From an uncultured Cohaesibacter sp. (lineage in GTDB: Bacteria > Pseudomonadota > Alphaproteobacteria > Rhizobiales > Cohaesibacteraceae), in the NCBI RefSeq assembly GCF_963664735.1, contig NZ_OY761553.1, positions 4,878,408 through 4,942,407 on the forward strand: DNA of 64,000 nt, given 5' to 3'. Every line of letters starts with the position of its first letter. Positions within the stretch are counted from its first letter, which is position 1. The notes under the pieces were generated by a model. That model did no database searches and had not been told where the DNA came from. It worked only from the letters and a program-made list of their open reading frames with translations. A program made the translations under genes and the position numbers. Positions 42,260-51,329 of this stretch are shown in pieces.

Positions 42260-45200
42260 GTGATGGGACTCTGGAGAGCTTTAATTTCGAAGATGGCTGA
42301 GCAGATAGCACCCACACGCTTGCTGTGGCGGGGGAAGCTGCGTGATCGTCAAACTTTGGCGCCTTGCCAGCGGTTATCTTCTCTTTTCTTGTTGCCGTTT
42401 ATGCTTGTTTCCCTCTCGTTTGCGGCCATGGCTCAGGATGCTGCGGGGCTGAACGGGGACGGGGAAAGCGGCAAGCTTGAAATTGTCACGACCAAGCAAG
42501 AGGGCTTTGGCCGCATCATCCTGAATTTTGTCGGGCGCAATTTGCTTCCTGGTTATTCGGTCAAGCAGGACAACAGCATTTTTGTTGTTCGTTTTGACAA
42601 TTCCGTTCAGGCGACACCGGTTACAAATCTGCCATCCATCTTGCCCGATTACATAACTGTCGCTCGGCTAGACCCTGATGGTAAAGGGCTTCGTATTGCT
42701 TTCAAACCGAATGTCCGGGTCAATACCATGGAAGCCGGCGAGAAGCTTTTTGTGGATATTTTGCCTACGAGCTGGCAGGGACTGCCGCCCTCTTTGCCGC
42801 AGGATGTGGTTTTGGAACTTGCCAAGCGCGCGGAAGAAGCTTTGCGTCTGGCCCGATCTCTGGAACAATCCAAACTGGCAACCCGCACGAATCCAAAGCT
42901 GGATTTGCGTGTGGGCGATCATCCCACTTTTACCCGAATTGCGTTTGTCTGGAATGTGCCGTTTGACTCGACTTTCCAGCGACAGGGGCAGGAAGTTCGT
43001 GTCGATTTTAATCACAAGGCTGATGTTGATCTCTCCAAGCTTCGTGCTGAATTACCCTCGCTCGTCAATGATATAAGTATGAACCATGATGGGGGCGGGA
43101 CGAAATTTTCAATCATTGTCTCCCCCACTTCAGACGTTCGTGCTTTTCGGGAAGACGATTCCTACGTTGTCGATATCACTGGTGATAAGGTCTTGTTTGA
43201 CGCCAAAGGGGCCGAGGAGACCGTTACACGCGCAATATCGACTACAGGCGACAGCGGTGTCGTCGTCGCCAAGGGTGCAGGCGATGCGCCGACCATGAAT
43301 GCTGGTGACTGGCTGGCTGACAAGACGAGAGACGACGAGAGTGGTATTATTCTGGGGCCAGGGCCGCAAGGCGAAAACCAGGATAATACGCTTTTTGCCA
43401 ATTCACAGGTAACCGAGCCGATTGATCCCAACGCCTCCGGTGCAGGGTGGCAGAATGGGCAAAATGCTTCTGGGCAAAGAGATACCCGTACGTCTGACCC
43501 TCTGCAGAAAGATTTGGCAATTCCTCCGGAAACGAGCGCAACCCAACCTGCCAACAGTGGTTTGAATGCGACCTCAAGCCCGATTATGGGCGATACTCAG
43601 CCGCAGTCACCCTCTCAGGAAACGGTCCAACAAGATGCCCCCCCAACGGCATTGGCTCCAGAGCAGGCCGGGCAAGACCAGATTTTGCCGGGAGAAGACC
43701 GTATTTCGGGCGAGGGTAACGCCGAGCAGATGTCGGGTGCCATTCCTGATCTGACCGCACAAATGCTTCCTGTTGAAGCCAAAGCATTTGGCCGGTCGGT
43801 TCGGCTCTATTTTCCGTTCAAGGATCCTACGGCATCAGCTGTCTTCAAGAAGAGCGGCGTTATCTGGGCTGTTTTTGATACCGCATTGGGACTGGATGTA
43901 TCGGCTGCGCGCGCCCAGTTGGCTCCTATTGCTGACGATCTGGAAGTTTGGCGCTCCGGTCGTACGGCCGTGTTGCGCATACCGCTGAAGAATTCGCGCC
44001 TCGTTACTTTTTCACCTGAAGGTTATGGCTGGTTACTGACGATCGGCGACATGATCGTTGAGCCGACCAAGCCGCTTCATATGGCCAGAACCAAGATTAG
44101 TGGTGGCAGATCTGCCATGCGCGTCAAGTTTGAGGGTTCGGGCAGTATTCTTAAATTGAGGGACCCCGGAACAGGCGAGAATCTGCATGTGGTGACCGGC
44201 CTTGGGCCAGCAAGAGGATTTGTCAAATCACAGCAGCTGGTTGATTTTTCCACTTTGGTTTCTGCTCATGGCATTGCGCTAACGGAAAATGTGGATGATC
44301 TGCAAGTCGCGCGAGATGGCGGATTTATCTATATCAGTTCCAGCCGGGGGCTTACCCTTTCCAACTCTGGCACCGTCAAGGTTGATGTGAGCGGATTGAC
44401 CAGTGAAGCGAGCAAGGTCAGGGAGACATATCTCAATCTGGAGTCCTTGATTGCCAAAACCCCGATACAGTTTGCGCGCGAGCGACAGGCTCTTGAAGCC
44501 AAGGTGTCACAGTTTGATGACCTGATGGCAATTCAGAGCGAAATGGCGCTGGCAAAGCTGTTGCTGGCCAACGGTTATGCTTCTGAAGCGCTGGGGCATT
44601 TGCAGATTATCGAGGATTCTGCTCCGGAGTTTGCCCGCGGGCGTGGGTTTCGCACGCTCTATGCTGCCACAGAGTTGTTTGCAGGGCGACCTGACTCCGC
44701 TTTTCGCCGTTTGAATCACCCTGAGTTTGATAATGATCCAGATGCTTCTGTTTGGCGAGGATTGGCCGCAGCCCGGTCTGGACGGTGGCGTGAGGCCGAG
44801 GATGCTCTCGATCTGGCATCGACCGTTTCTCAGGACTACAGCGTTCATGTGCGCAATATGATGCTCCTTGACGGTGTTGAGATTTCGCTTCTTGATCAGC
44901 AATTTGGCAGCGCATCTGCTGCACTTGCCGAAGTGAACCCGGCCTATCTGAATCAGGAAGGTGTTGCGCGTTACAATTTGCTGCGCGGGAAAATCGCCGT
45001 TGCCCGCAACAAGTCTGCTGAAGCATTGGAAGCCTTCGAAACTGCGCGCGAGACCAAATATCTTCCGATTTCGACAGATGCCTGGTTGCAGGAAATCAAG
45101 CTGAAAAATCAGGAAAAGCAGATTACCAATGATCAGGCAATCGATGAGTTGGAGGGGTTGACCACCATTTGGCGCGGTGATGAAGTCGAGCTCAACGCCT

Positions 45201-46216
45201 TGCGCACCCTGGCGCATCTGTATGTCGACAAAGGTGAGTATCGAAACGCCTTTGAAACATTGAAAGCTGCGACGAGTTCAAATGCTGCCTCTGATGTTAC
45301 ACGCGTGTTGCAGGAAGAAATGAACGGCGTATTTTCTTCGCTGTTCCTTGATGGCAAGGTCGATGAGCTTTCCGCTATCAAGGCTCTTTCCCTTTACTAT
45401 GATTTTCGTGAGCTGACACCGGTCGGTCGTCGGGGCGATGAGATGGTTCGGCGATTGGCAGACAAACTGGTCGAAGTCGATCTGCTCGATCGGGCTGAAG
45501 AACTGTTGAAGCATCAGGTGGACAATCGCCTGAAGGGTGCCGCCCGTTCCCAGATTGCCGCAGATCTGGCGGTAATCTATCTGCTTGATCGCAAGCCTAA
45601 CATGGCCCTTGATGTGTTGCGTCGGACAAGACAATCCCAGCTGCCTTTGTCGCTGGAGCGCCAGCGGCGTTTGGTGGAAGCCAAAGCTCTGGCTGAGCTG
45701 AACAAGGTGGATCTGGCTCTTGATCTTGTCAAACCGTTGCAGGGCAGCGATGTTGAACAGCTCAGAGCGGATATCTTGTGGCGTGCAAAGCGTTGGCAAG
45801 AGGTGGCCGAGCAAATAGAGCAAATGATGGGAGACCGCTGGAGCGTGCCTGATGCCTTGGACAAGGACGAGCAGACAAATATCTTGCGTGCCGGTATCGC
45901 TTACAGCCTGTCGGACGACCGGCTGGGGCTTGATCGTTTGCGCCGCAAATATGCAAAGATGATGTCTGACACGCCGGTTTCAGGTGCTTTTGATGTGGTG
46001 ACATTGCCAATCGAGCAACGCAACGGGCAGGAATTCCAGTCGATTGCTCAGGAAATAGCGGGTATCAGCACGATGGAGCGGTTCCTCAAGGAATATCGGA
46101 ACCGATATCTGCAGCCAAACAGTGCTGCGTCTGACAATATGGCGAATGGGGCCGCTCAGCCGGGCGGTGGGGCGAACAATGCCGCGCCGAACAATAACTC
46201 GGCTCCGCAAGTCTAG
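42260..46216 (+). CDS. Large TPR-containing exported protein of the flagellar locus
   Basis: 1318-residue exported protein. A long N-terminus leads to a hydrophobic signal (about 44-58, LFLLPFMLVSLSFAAMAQD). Residues 70-330 and 520-680 contain two beta-rich AMIN-like stretches (KQEGFGRIILNFVGRNLLP; AFGRSVRLYFPFKDPTAS) separated by a Pro/Gln/Asn-rich linker. Residues 740-1260 are helical TPR-type repeats (LAKLLLANGYASEALGHLQI and similar). The tail is Asn/Ala/Gly-rich. It sits 120 bases after motE in the same orientation. I would expect a periplasmic scaffold for the motor or rings, but the family has no established function I can name. Confidence 0.75.
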   Translation: MMGLWRALISKMAEQIAPTRLLWRGKLRDRQTLAPCQRLSSLFLLPFMLVSLSFAAMAQDAAGLNGDGESGKLEIVTTKQEGFGRIILNFVGRNLLPGYSVKQDNSIFVVRFDNSVQATPVTNLPSILPDYITVARLDPDGKGLRIAFKPNVRVNTMEAGEKLFVDILPTSWQGLPPSLPQDVVLELAKRAEEALRLARSLEQSKLATRTNPKLDLRVGDHPTFTRIAFVWNVPFDSTFQRQGQEVRVDFNHKADVDLSKLRAELPSLVNDISMNHDGGGTKFSIIVSPTSDVRAFREDDSYVVDITGDKVLFDAKGAEETVTRAISTTGDSGVVVAKGAGDAPTMNAGDWLADKTRDDESGIILGPGPQGENQDNTLFANSQVTEPIDPNASGAGWQNGQNASGQRDTRTSDPLQKDLAIPPETSATQPANSGLNATSSPIMGDTQPQSPSQETVQQDAPPTALAPEQAGQDQILPGEDRISGEGNAEQMSGAIPDLTAQMLPVEAKAFGRSVRLYFPFKDPTASAVFKKSGVIWAVFDTALGLDVSAARAQLAPIADDLEVWRSGRTAVLRIPLKNSRLVTFSPEGYGWLLTIGDMIVEPTKPLHMARTKISGGRSAMRVKFEGSGSILKLRDPGTGENLHVVTGLGPARGFVKSQQLVDFSTLVSAHGIALTENVDDLQVARDGGFIYISSSRGLTLSNSGTVKVDVSGLTSEASKVRETYLNLESLIAKTPIQFARERQALEAKVSQFDDLMAIQSEMALAKLLLANGYASEALGHLQIIEDSAPEFARGRGFRTLYAATELFAGRPDSAFRRLNHPEFDNDPDASVWRGLAAARSGRWREAEDALDLASTVSQDYSVHVRNMMLLDGVEISLLDQQFGSASAALAEVNPAYLNQEGVARYNLLRGKIAVARNKSAEALEAFETARETKYLPISTDAWLQEIKLKNQEKQITNDQAIDELEGLTTIWRGDEVELNALRTLAHLYVDKGEYRNAFETLKAATSSNAASDVTRVLQEEMNGVFSSLFLDGKVDELSAIKALSLYYDFRELTPVGRRGDEMVRRLADKLVEVDLLDRAEELLKHQVDNRLKGAARSQIAADLAVIYLLDRKPNMALDVLRRTRQSQLPLSLERQRRLVEAKALAELNKVDLALDLVKPLQGSDVEQLRADILWRAKRWQEVAEQIEQMMGDRWSVPDALDKDEQTNILRAGIAYSLSDDRLGLDRLRRKYAKMMSDTPVSGAFDVVTLPIEQRNGQEFQSIAQEIAGISTMERFLKEYRNRYLQPNSAASDNMANGAAQPGGGANNAAPNNNSAPQV

Positions 46217-46249
46217 CGCTCATACATGTGTCTCTTGGATCGATCTGGA

Positions 46250-46278
46250 TGCGCCTCAAATGTTCGAGGCGCATTTTT
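46250..46278. terminator. Terminator between the TPR gene and fliP
   Basis: TGCGCCTC (46250-46257) pairs with GAGGCGCA (46266-46273) around an eight-base loop and is followed by five T. It lies 34 bases after the TPR gene stop and ahead of convergent fliP. Confidence 0.88.
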
Positions 46279-46378
46279 GTTTGCACACTGCTTGTGATGT
46301 CGGTTTTGCTGTCGGCGGCTTCATCTCAGCAGGAGTTAGGCGTCTACTCACGCTCATCCATTTGGCGATGTCTTTGCG

Positions 46379-47197
46379 CTAGCTGCCTAAAAAGCTTCTC
46401 ACCAGAGAACCGGTTATCAGATTCCATCCATCAACCAATACGAAGAAAATGAGCTTGAATGGCAGGGAAATAACAACGGGCGGAAGCATCATCATGCCCA
46501 TCGACATCAGGATTGACGCCACCACCAGATCGATGATGATAAAAGGCAAATAAATCAGAAAGCCTATTTCAAAACCGCGTCTCAACTCGCTGATCATGAA
46601 AGCCGGAATCAGTACGCGCAGGCTGATATCCTCCGGGGTGTCGGGTGCTTCCTGATTGGCCATCTCAAGGAATAGAGCAAGATCCTGCTCCCTTACATGG
46701 CGTCGCATGAAGACATGAAAGGGTTTCATGGTCAGATCGAATGCTTCAGGTGCCTCAATCGTGCCATCGACCAGCGGTTCTATGCCTGTGTTGTAGGCTT
46801 CCTGGAACGTTGGCGCCATGATGAATGCGGTGAGAAAGAGCGCAAGACTGACCATCACCGTGTTGGGCGGTGATGTTTGCAGCCCAAGCGCGGATCGCAG
46901 CAGAGACAGTACAACAATGATTCTGGTGAATGACGTCACCATGATCAGGATTGATGGAGCCAAAGACAAAACGGTGATCAGAGCGACGAGCTGAACCGCT
47001 CGCTCTGTCAGGGTCAGGTCATCTCCGAACCCGATCGACAATTGCTGCGCCAATGCCGGATTTGTCGACAGAACGAAAAGTCCTACCGTAACCGTGAGGC
47101 AGGACAGAAGGCTTAGCCAGATGAGCCTTGCTGATGGTTTGCCGATCTTGCGCGACTCAATCTGGCTGCGAGAGTCTTCCGAGCTGGTTTCCGTCAT
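46379..47197 (-). CDS. fliP: Flagellar export gate protein FliP
   Basis: Core of the type III export channel, 272 residues with a polar N-terminal extension, a signal-like first helix (about 28-50) and the conserved helices SLAPSILIMVTSFTRIIVVL, NTVMVSLALFLTAFIMAP and IGFLIYLPFIIIDLVVASIL. The end, LVDGWNLITGSLVRSF, is diagnostic. Its start overlaps the fliO stop by four bases. Confidence 0.96.
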   Translation of the reverse strand: MTETSSEDSRSQIESRKIGKPSARLIWLSLLSCLTVTVGLFVLSTNPALAQQLSIGFGDDLTLTERAVQLVALITVLSLAPSILIMVTSFTRIIVVLSLLRSALGLQTSPPNTVMVSLALFLTAFIMAPTFQEAYNTGIEPLVDGTIEAPEAFDLTMKPFHVFMRRHVREQDLALFLEMANQEAPDTPEDISLRVLIPAFMISELRRGFEIGFLIYLPFIIIDLVVASILMSMGMMMLPPVVISLPFKLIFFVLVDGWNLITGSLVRSFLGS

Positions 47198-48552
47198 TTC
47201 TTGATTTCGCTCGAAAGCTCATTGAGGAGACGATTGATTTCATCATCATAGGAAGCCGAGGTCGCAAGCGGCTTAAGGGGCTGCTCCTGCGAGGGCTCGA
47301 CAGCAATCTCCGGAGCGGTCTTTTCTTCCTGCTCTTGAGAAGCTATATCTGCCTGTTCGTCCTTTTGCTCGTGTTTTGCTGCTTCATTCTGCTCACTCGG
47401 AGCATGATGCTCTGAATGCTCTGAATGAGACCTTGGCGTTGTCTCTTCGGCGGCTATATCCTGCTTTTCGGCTTTTCGTGCCTTATTGCTGCGTCCCTCT
47501 TGATCCGGGCTTATCGGCTGAGCGGGAATTGCATCAGGGGTCTCTTTAGCTAACTCTTTTTGCTCCTCGGAGGCAGAAGCTTGATGCTGCTCTTCTCGCT
47601 GAGCCTTCATCGCTTCTTGGGCCTCTGGGGCCTCTGGTGACTTGGCCGCGGAAGTCTTTAATTGCGTTGCTTCCTCTGGAGCTGTCTGGTTCTTCTCCAA
47701 ATCCGTTGGCATTGTATCTTTGGTCGAAGCAATCGGCCGCGATTTCTGCGGCTTTTGATCCACTTCAGGGGCTGGATTTTCACGACTACTGCCGTATGCG
47801 GGCTGTTGAGGCGCTACCGGTTGTTGATGCCGTTGCTCAGGATGGATAGCCGGGGGGGAGAGAGGGGCCACTCTGTCTCGCGGGGTCAGATTTTCCGGCA
47901 TCCGGGTATCCCTTGCGGCAGGTTCGCCGCGAAGAGGCTCGTTGTAGGCTGGCTGGCCGATCGACGGGCCTTTCCGTATCGGAGCTGGATGCATTTGCTG
48001 AGAAGCCCTCAAGGGATGAGACCCTGCTGGCGGCTCAGGAGAGTAGATCTTGGGGGCTGGGCTGGCCATTGGCCGGGAGCCTGAAACTGCGTGCTGGGCG
48101 GCTGCGGGGTGCTGTGCCGGTCCTGCTGGCCCAGCTAATGGCGGAATATGTGCGCCCGGCTTTGGCTGGCTGGGGGCTGAGGCAACAGGAGCGAGAGGTT
48201 GCTGCTGCGTTGCCGCTGGCAACGGGGCCTGCGCCTGTGGCGGAACAGGATGAAGCGCTGGTTGAAGTTGTGCCGGTGCAGGCTGGATGTGATGTTCAAC
48301 GAGAATATCTGTTTCGCCGCCAATTAGCAGGAGATGTTCAACATTGTCTCGGCGCACCAGAAGGAGGCGCCGCTTGTGGTCGACTGCAATGACTTCCTTG
48401 ATGGAAAGCCGAGGGTCTTCACCCTGTCTGGCAATCTTGCCTGACACCACGTTCAGCTTTTTCATGAGCCATGTGAGTAGAAAGATCAAAACCAGGATGA
48501 TGGCAAAGCCGATCAAGACCTGTACGAGTACTCCGCTTTCGATGCTCAACAT
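47194..48552 (-). CDS. fliO: FliO-like export assembly protein with very long disordered tail
   Basis: FliO helps assemble the FliP ring. Residues 1-90 are a normal FliO: a membrane helix (about 8-29, VLIGFAIILVLIFLLTWLMK), VSGKIARQGEDPRLSIKEV, then AVDHKRRLLLVRRDNVEHLL. Residues 95-452 are Pro/Gln/Ala-rich, then Glu/Lys/Gln-rich, and should be disordered, ending in a short helix DDEINRLLNELSSEIKK. E. coli FliO is about 120 residues. I start at the ATG at 48552; the frame is open to 48660, but that part precedes the membrane helix and lacks FliO character. It is coupled to fliP by ATGA. Confidence 0.85.
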   Translation of the reverse strand: MLSIESGVLVQVLIGFAIILVLIFLLTWLMKKLNVVSGKIARQGEDPRLSIKEVIAVDHKRRLLLVRRDNVEHLLLIGGETDILVEHHIQPAPAQLQPALHPVPPQAQAPLPAATQQQPLAPVASAPSQPKPGAHIPPLAGPAGPAQHPAAAQHAVSGSRPMASPAPKIYSPEPPAGSHPLRASQQMHPAPIRKGPSIGQPAYNEPLRGEPAARDTRMPENLTPRDRVAPLSPPAIHPEQRHQQPVAPQQPAYGSSRENPAPEVDQKPQKSRPIASTKDTMPTDLEKNQTAPEEATQLKTSAAKSPEAPEAQEAMKAQREEQHQASASEEQKELAKETPDAIPAQPISPDQEGRSNKARKAEKQDIAAEETTPRSHSEHSEHHAPSEQNEAAKHEQKDEQADIASQEQEEKTAPEIAVEPSQEQPLKPLATSASYDDEINRLLNELSSEIKK

Positions 48553-48877
48553 AGGGGGGTCCAATCTTATTGTAATTTGTCTTTGTGCCAGATTCAGGCC
48601 TTCCCGATTTCCCAATCTCGGAAAAGATCTGCCTTTGGCGAATCTGGAATTCTTAATCATTCTACCGATTTTGAAACAAAATTGGCGTACTTAATGTGCA
48701 ATTTGCAATTTTTTACCCCCTGTAAATCCCGTCGATCTTGGCGGAATTCTGCCTGTTTTTATCGAGAGTTCGGTTTTGTTAATAACTTGTTAACCAATTA
48801 CTAGGCAAAATTTGCCGTAGAGTGGTTTGCCGTAGTCACCAAATTGAATCCGTACTTCTGGTTTATGAGGCAAGAAA
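48553..48877. promoter_or_regulatory. Divergent fliO-flgB control region
   Basis: This 325-base interval separates fliO-fliP (minus) from flgB-flgC-fliE and following genes (plus). It contains an exact CtrA-like box at 48779-48793 and an AT-rich segment at 48690-48720. Control by CtrA of both directions would match class II genes in Caulobacter. Confidence 0.65.
48779..48793 (+). promoter_or_regulatory. CtrA-like box TTAA-N7-TTAA upstream of flgB
   Basis: TTAATAACTTGTTAA followed by CC is an exact TTAA-N7-TTAA site, 85 bases before the flgB start codon. Confidence 0.65.
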
Positions 48878-49285
48878 TTGGCCATCGAGGATCTTAAATT
48901 ATTTTCCATGCTGCGCGAAAAGATGCATTGGCATCAGACGAGACAGCGCGTGCTTGCAGAAAATATCGCCAATGCTGATAGCCCTGAATATAGCGCCAAA
49001 GATCTTGCTCCGATTGATTTCGGCAGCATCCTGAAGCTCAACAAACAGGGCGGCTTGCAGACGGCTCTGACCAACCGGGGCCACCTGAAAGGCAAGGCGA
49101 TCTTTCCTGATGGTAGTCTGGTTAGCACGAAGGTTGACGGCTTTGAAGTGACACCTTCAGGAAACAGCGTGAACCTTGAAGAACAGATGATGAAAGTGAC
49201 TGCCAACCAGATGGATTATCAGGCCGTGGCCACCCTCTACTCCAAAGGGTTGGGCATGATAAAAACTGCGGTCAGAAAAAGTTAA
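48878..49285 (+). CDS. flgB: Proximal rod protein FlgB (TTG start)
   Basis: First rod protein, 135 residues, with LREKMHWHQTRQRVLAENIA, NADSPEYSAKDL and the C-terminal MMKVTANQMDYQAVATLYS. The start is TTG at 48878: GAGG at 48867-48870 lies seven bases upstream, and this start yields the expected N-terminus MAIEDLKLFSML. The first in-frame ATG (48908) would delete conserved residues. It is the first gene of the flgB-flgC-fliE-fliQ-fliR-flhB series. Confidence 0.93.
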   Translation: MAIEDLKLFSMLREKMHWHQTRQRVLAENIANADSPEYSAKDLAPIDFGSILKLNKQGGLQTALTNRGHLKGKAIFPDGSLVSTKVDGFEVTPSGNSVNLEEQMMKVTANQMDYQAVATLYSKGLGMIKTAVRKS

Positions 49286-49370
49286 CGGCTGATTGCTCCG
49301 GAGTTGGGTAGCAGTTGTTTCGTGTCAGGTTTTGACAAATTCTCGATGTGTTTAGATGAAAGGTTAGAAG

Positions 49371-49781
49371 ATGGACTTTTTGAAATCTATCATGATTGCC
49401 GCCTCTGGCTTGCATGCACAAAGTGGTCGTATGCGGGTGATTTCGGAGAACATCGCTAACGCTGACTCAACGGCTCGAACCCCTGGCGGGGATCCTTATC
49501 GCCGTCAGATTCCATCCTTTCGCTCTCACTTCGACAAAGAAGTCGAGGCGCAGCTGGTGGAGATGGGGCGGGTTTTGCCGGATAAATCCGATTTTCGCGT
49601 TCAGTATGATCCCGGCAACCCTGCTGCGGACGGCAACGGTTACGTCAAATTGCCAAACGTGAATTCTCTTATGGAAGTGACTGACCTACAGCAGGCCCAG
49701 AGAAGTTATCAGGCCAATTTGAACGTCATCACTTCAACCCGAGAAATGATTACCAAGACACTTGAAATCCTGAAAGCATGA
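49371..49781 (+). CDS. flgC: Proximal rod protein FlgC
   Basis: Rod protein of 136 residues with MDFLKSIMIAASGLHAQSGR, SENIANADSTARTPGGDPYR, the NPAADGNGYVKLPNVN turn and the C-terminal LQQAQRSYQANLNVITSTRE. Length and motifs match the family. It follows flgB by 85 bases. Confidence 0.95.
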   Translation: MDFLKSIMIAASGLHAQSGRMRVISENIANADSTARTPGGDPYRRQIPSFRSHFDKEVEAQLVEMGRVLPDKSDFRVQYDPGNPAADGNGYVKLPNVNSLMEVTDLQQAQRSYQANLNVITSTREMITKTLEILKA

Positions 49782-49836
49782 TTGGCACAGGTGAACGCAA
49801 CCCCTTTTGGCCAAGATGGGCCTGATGAGTTAATCG

Positions 49837-50157
49837 ATGATCAATACTTCCCTGAGTGCTGCTAACGCTTATAATCTAGCCCAACAGCTCACGAATCAGA
49901 CTAAACCAGATCAGACACTGCAGAAGGCTGTCGATGCCAAACCGGACTTTGGCGCCATGGTAAAAGATGGCGTGCAAGGGGTTTTGGATAAAGGTGATGT
50001 GGCCGAGAAGACCGCAACGTCGATGGTTGAGGGTAAGGCTGATGTGGTGGATGTTGTGACTGCGGTTGCTGAAACCGAAGTGGCCTTGGAAACGATGGTG
50101 TCTATTCGGGATCGTGTGATTTCTTCTTATGAATCAATCATGCAGATGCCGATTTAG
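49837..50157 (+). CDS. fliE: Hook-basal body complex protein FliE
   Basis: Small protein of 106 residues that links the MS-ring to the rod. It has an N-terminal helix, FGAMVKDGVQGVLDKGDVAE, and the C-terminal FliE core AVAETEVALETMVSIRDRVISSYESIMQMPI, given here as two adjacent helices. The order flgB-flgC-fliE is the usual one. Confidence 0.9.
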   Translation: MINTSLSAANAYNLAQQLTNQTKPDQTLQKAVDAKPDFGAMVKDGVQGVLDKGDVAEKTATSMVEGKADVVDVVTAVAETEVALETMVSIRDRVISSYESIMQMPI

Positions 50158-50225
50158 GCCTGAAGTGTTCCGTTTCCAATCTGGCCGGATCGGTTTGGCA
50201 GTTCGAATTGCGAAGGAGAATTGAG

Positions 50226-50489
50226 ATGACCGGTCCGGAAGTGCTTGATATTGCCCGTGAAGGGGTTTGGGTGTTGATCAAGATTGCTGCCCCGATCATG
50301 CTGGTCGGTCTGGTAATCGGTGTTGTTATTGCGCTCTTTCAGGCTCTCACGCAAATCCAGGAAATGACCTTGGTGTTTGTTCCCAAGATTCTGGCAATCT
50401 TTGTTACGATCCTTCTGACAATGCCATTTCTCGGTGCGACGCTCAGCGGCTATATGCGCATGTTGATGGAGCGTGCCATTACTGGCTGA
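50226..50489 (+). CDS. fliQ: Flagellar export protein FliQ
   Basis: Two-helix export-gate subunit of 87 residues with EVLDIAREGVWVLIKIAAPI, FQALTQIQEMTLVFVPKILA and FLGATLSGYMRMLMERA. AAGGAG at 50212-50217 supports the ATG at 50226; the upstream TTG at 50208 would precede the ribosome site. Confidence 0.94.
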   Translation: MTGPEVLDIAREGVWVLIKIAAPIMLVGLVIGVVIALFQALTQIQEMTLVFVPKILAIFVTILLTMPFLGATLSGYMRMLMERAITG

Positions 50490-50524
50490 ACGTCTAGCAG
50501 ACGTTCGTCCGGCGCGGATCATCC

Positions 50525-51286
50525 ATGCTCTTCGATTTTCTTCCTCAGACAGCCTATATTTTCATGCTGATGTTTGCGCGCATCGGCACCATGTTCATGT
50601 TGCTGCCTGCGTTCTCGGAAAATGCGGTTTCTGTGCGTTTGAGGCTGGTGATCGCTGTGATGTTCTGCCTTGTGCTCTATCCCATGGTTTCTGGCAACTA
50701 TGGTGTTGTTCCGACCAATTTTGCCGCGATTCTGGTTGCGATGGCGCGGGAAATGGTTGTTGCCGTTTTGCTTGGGCTGTCCGTAAAATTGGTCATGGTC
50801 GCCCTTCAGATCGCCGCAACGACGATCGCTTTCCAGATGGGGCTCAGCTTTGCCATGGGGTCGGACCCTTCCTCCGGCCAGCAGACCGTGCAGATCGGGA
50901 CCTTTCTCAATATGCTCGCCATCACCATGATTTTCATAACAAATCTGCATTATCTGATGATTGCCGCGATCTATGACAGCTATCAATTGTTTCCGGTCAA
51001 CCAGCCGATACCGATTGGCGATATAGCACAATATGCAACGGATATATTGGCTCAGTCTTTCATCATTGGCATCAAGCTTTCGGCTCCATTCATAGTTTAT
51101 GGTTTGGTTTTTCAGTTTGCACTCGGGCTTTTGGCGCGACTCATGCCACAGTTGCAGGTGTATTTTCTGGCAATGCCGGCCAATATTTTCGTCGGACTGC
51201 TGTTGCTGATGGTTCTACTGGTAACCATGATGACCTGGTATCTGGGGCATATGGAAGATATGCTCGGGAATTTTATCGTGCGATGA
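50525..51286 (+). CDS. fliR: Flagellar export protein FliR
   Basis: Export-gate protein of 253 residues with about six membrane helices, including PQTAYIFMLMFARIGTMFML and MGLSFAMGSDPSSGQQTVQI. The last helices LLARLMPQLQVYFLAMPANI and the basic/acidic C-terminus match FliR. It lies between fliQ and flhB. Confidence 0.94.
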   Translation: MLFDFLPQTAYIFMLMFARIGTMFMLLPAFSENAVSVRLRLVIAVMFCLVLYPMVSGNYGVVPTNFAAILVAMAREMVVAVLLGLSVKLVMVALQIAATTIAFQMGLSFAMGSDPSSGQQTVQIGTFLNMLAITMIFITNLHYLMIAAIYDSYQLFPVNQPIPIGDIAQYATDILAQSFIIGIKLSAPFIVYGLVFQFALGLLARLMPQLQVYFLAMPANIFVGLLLLMVLLVTMMTWYLGHMEDMLGNFIVR

Positions 51287-51329
51287 ATTGCTCGCGAAAA
51301 CCGGATTAAGGCAGGATTAGGAGACTGTC

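Noticed and set aside
48738-48753. Sigma54-like TGGCGGAATTCTGCC upstream of flgB
   Set aside because: GG and GC are separated by nine rather than ten bases, which is normally inactive.
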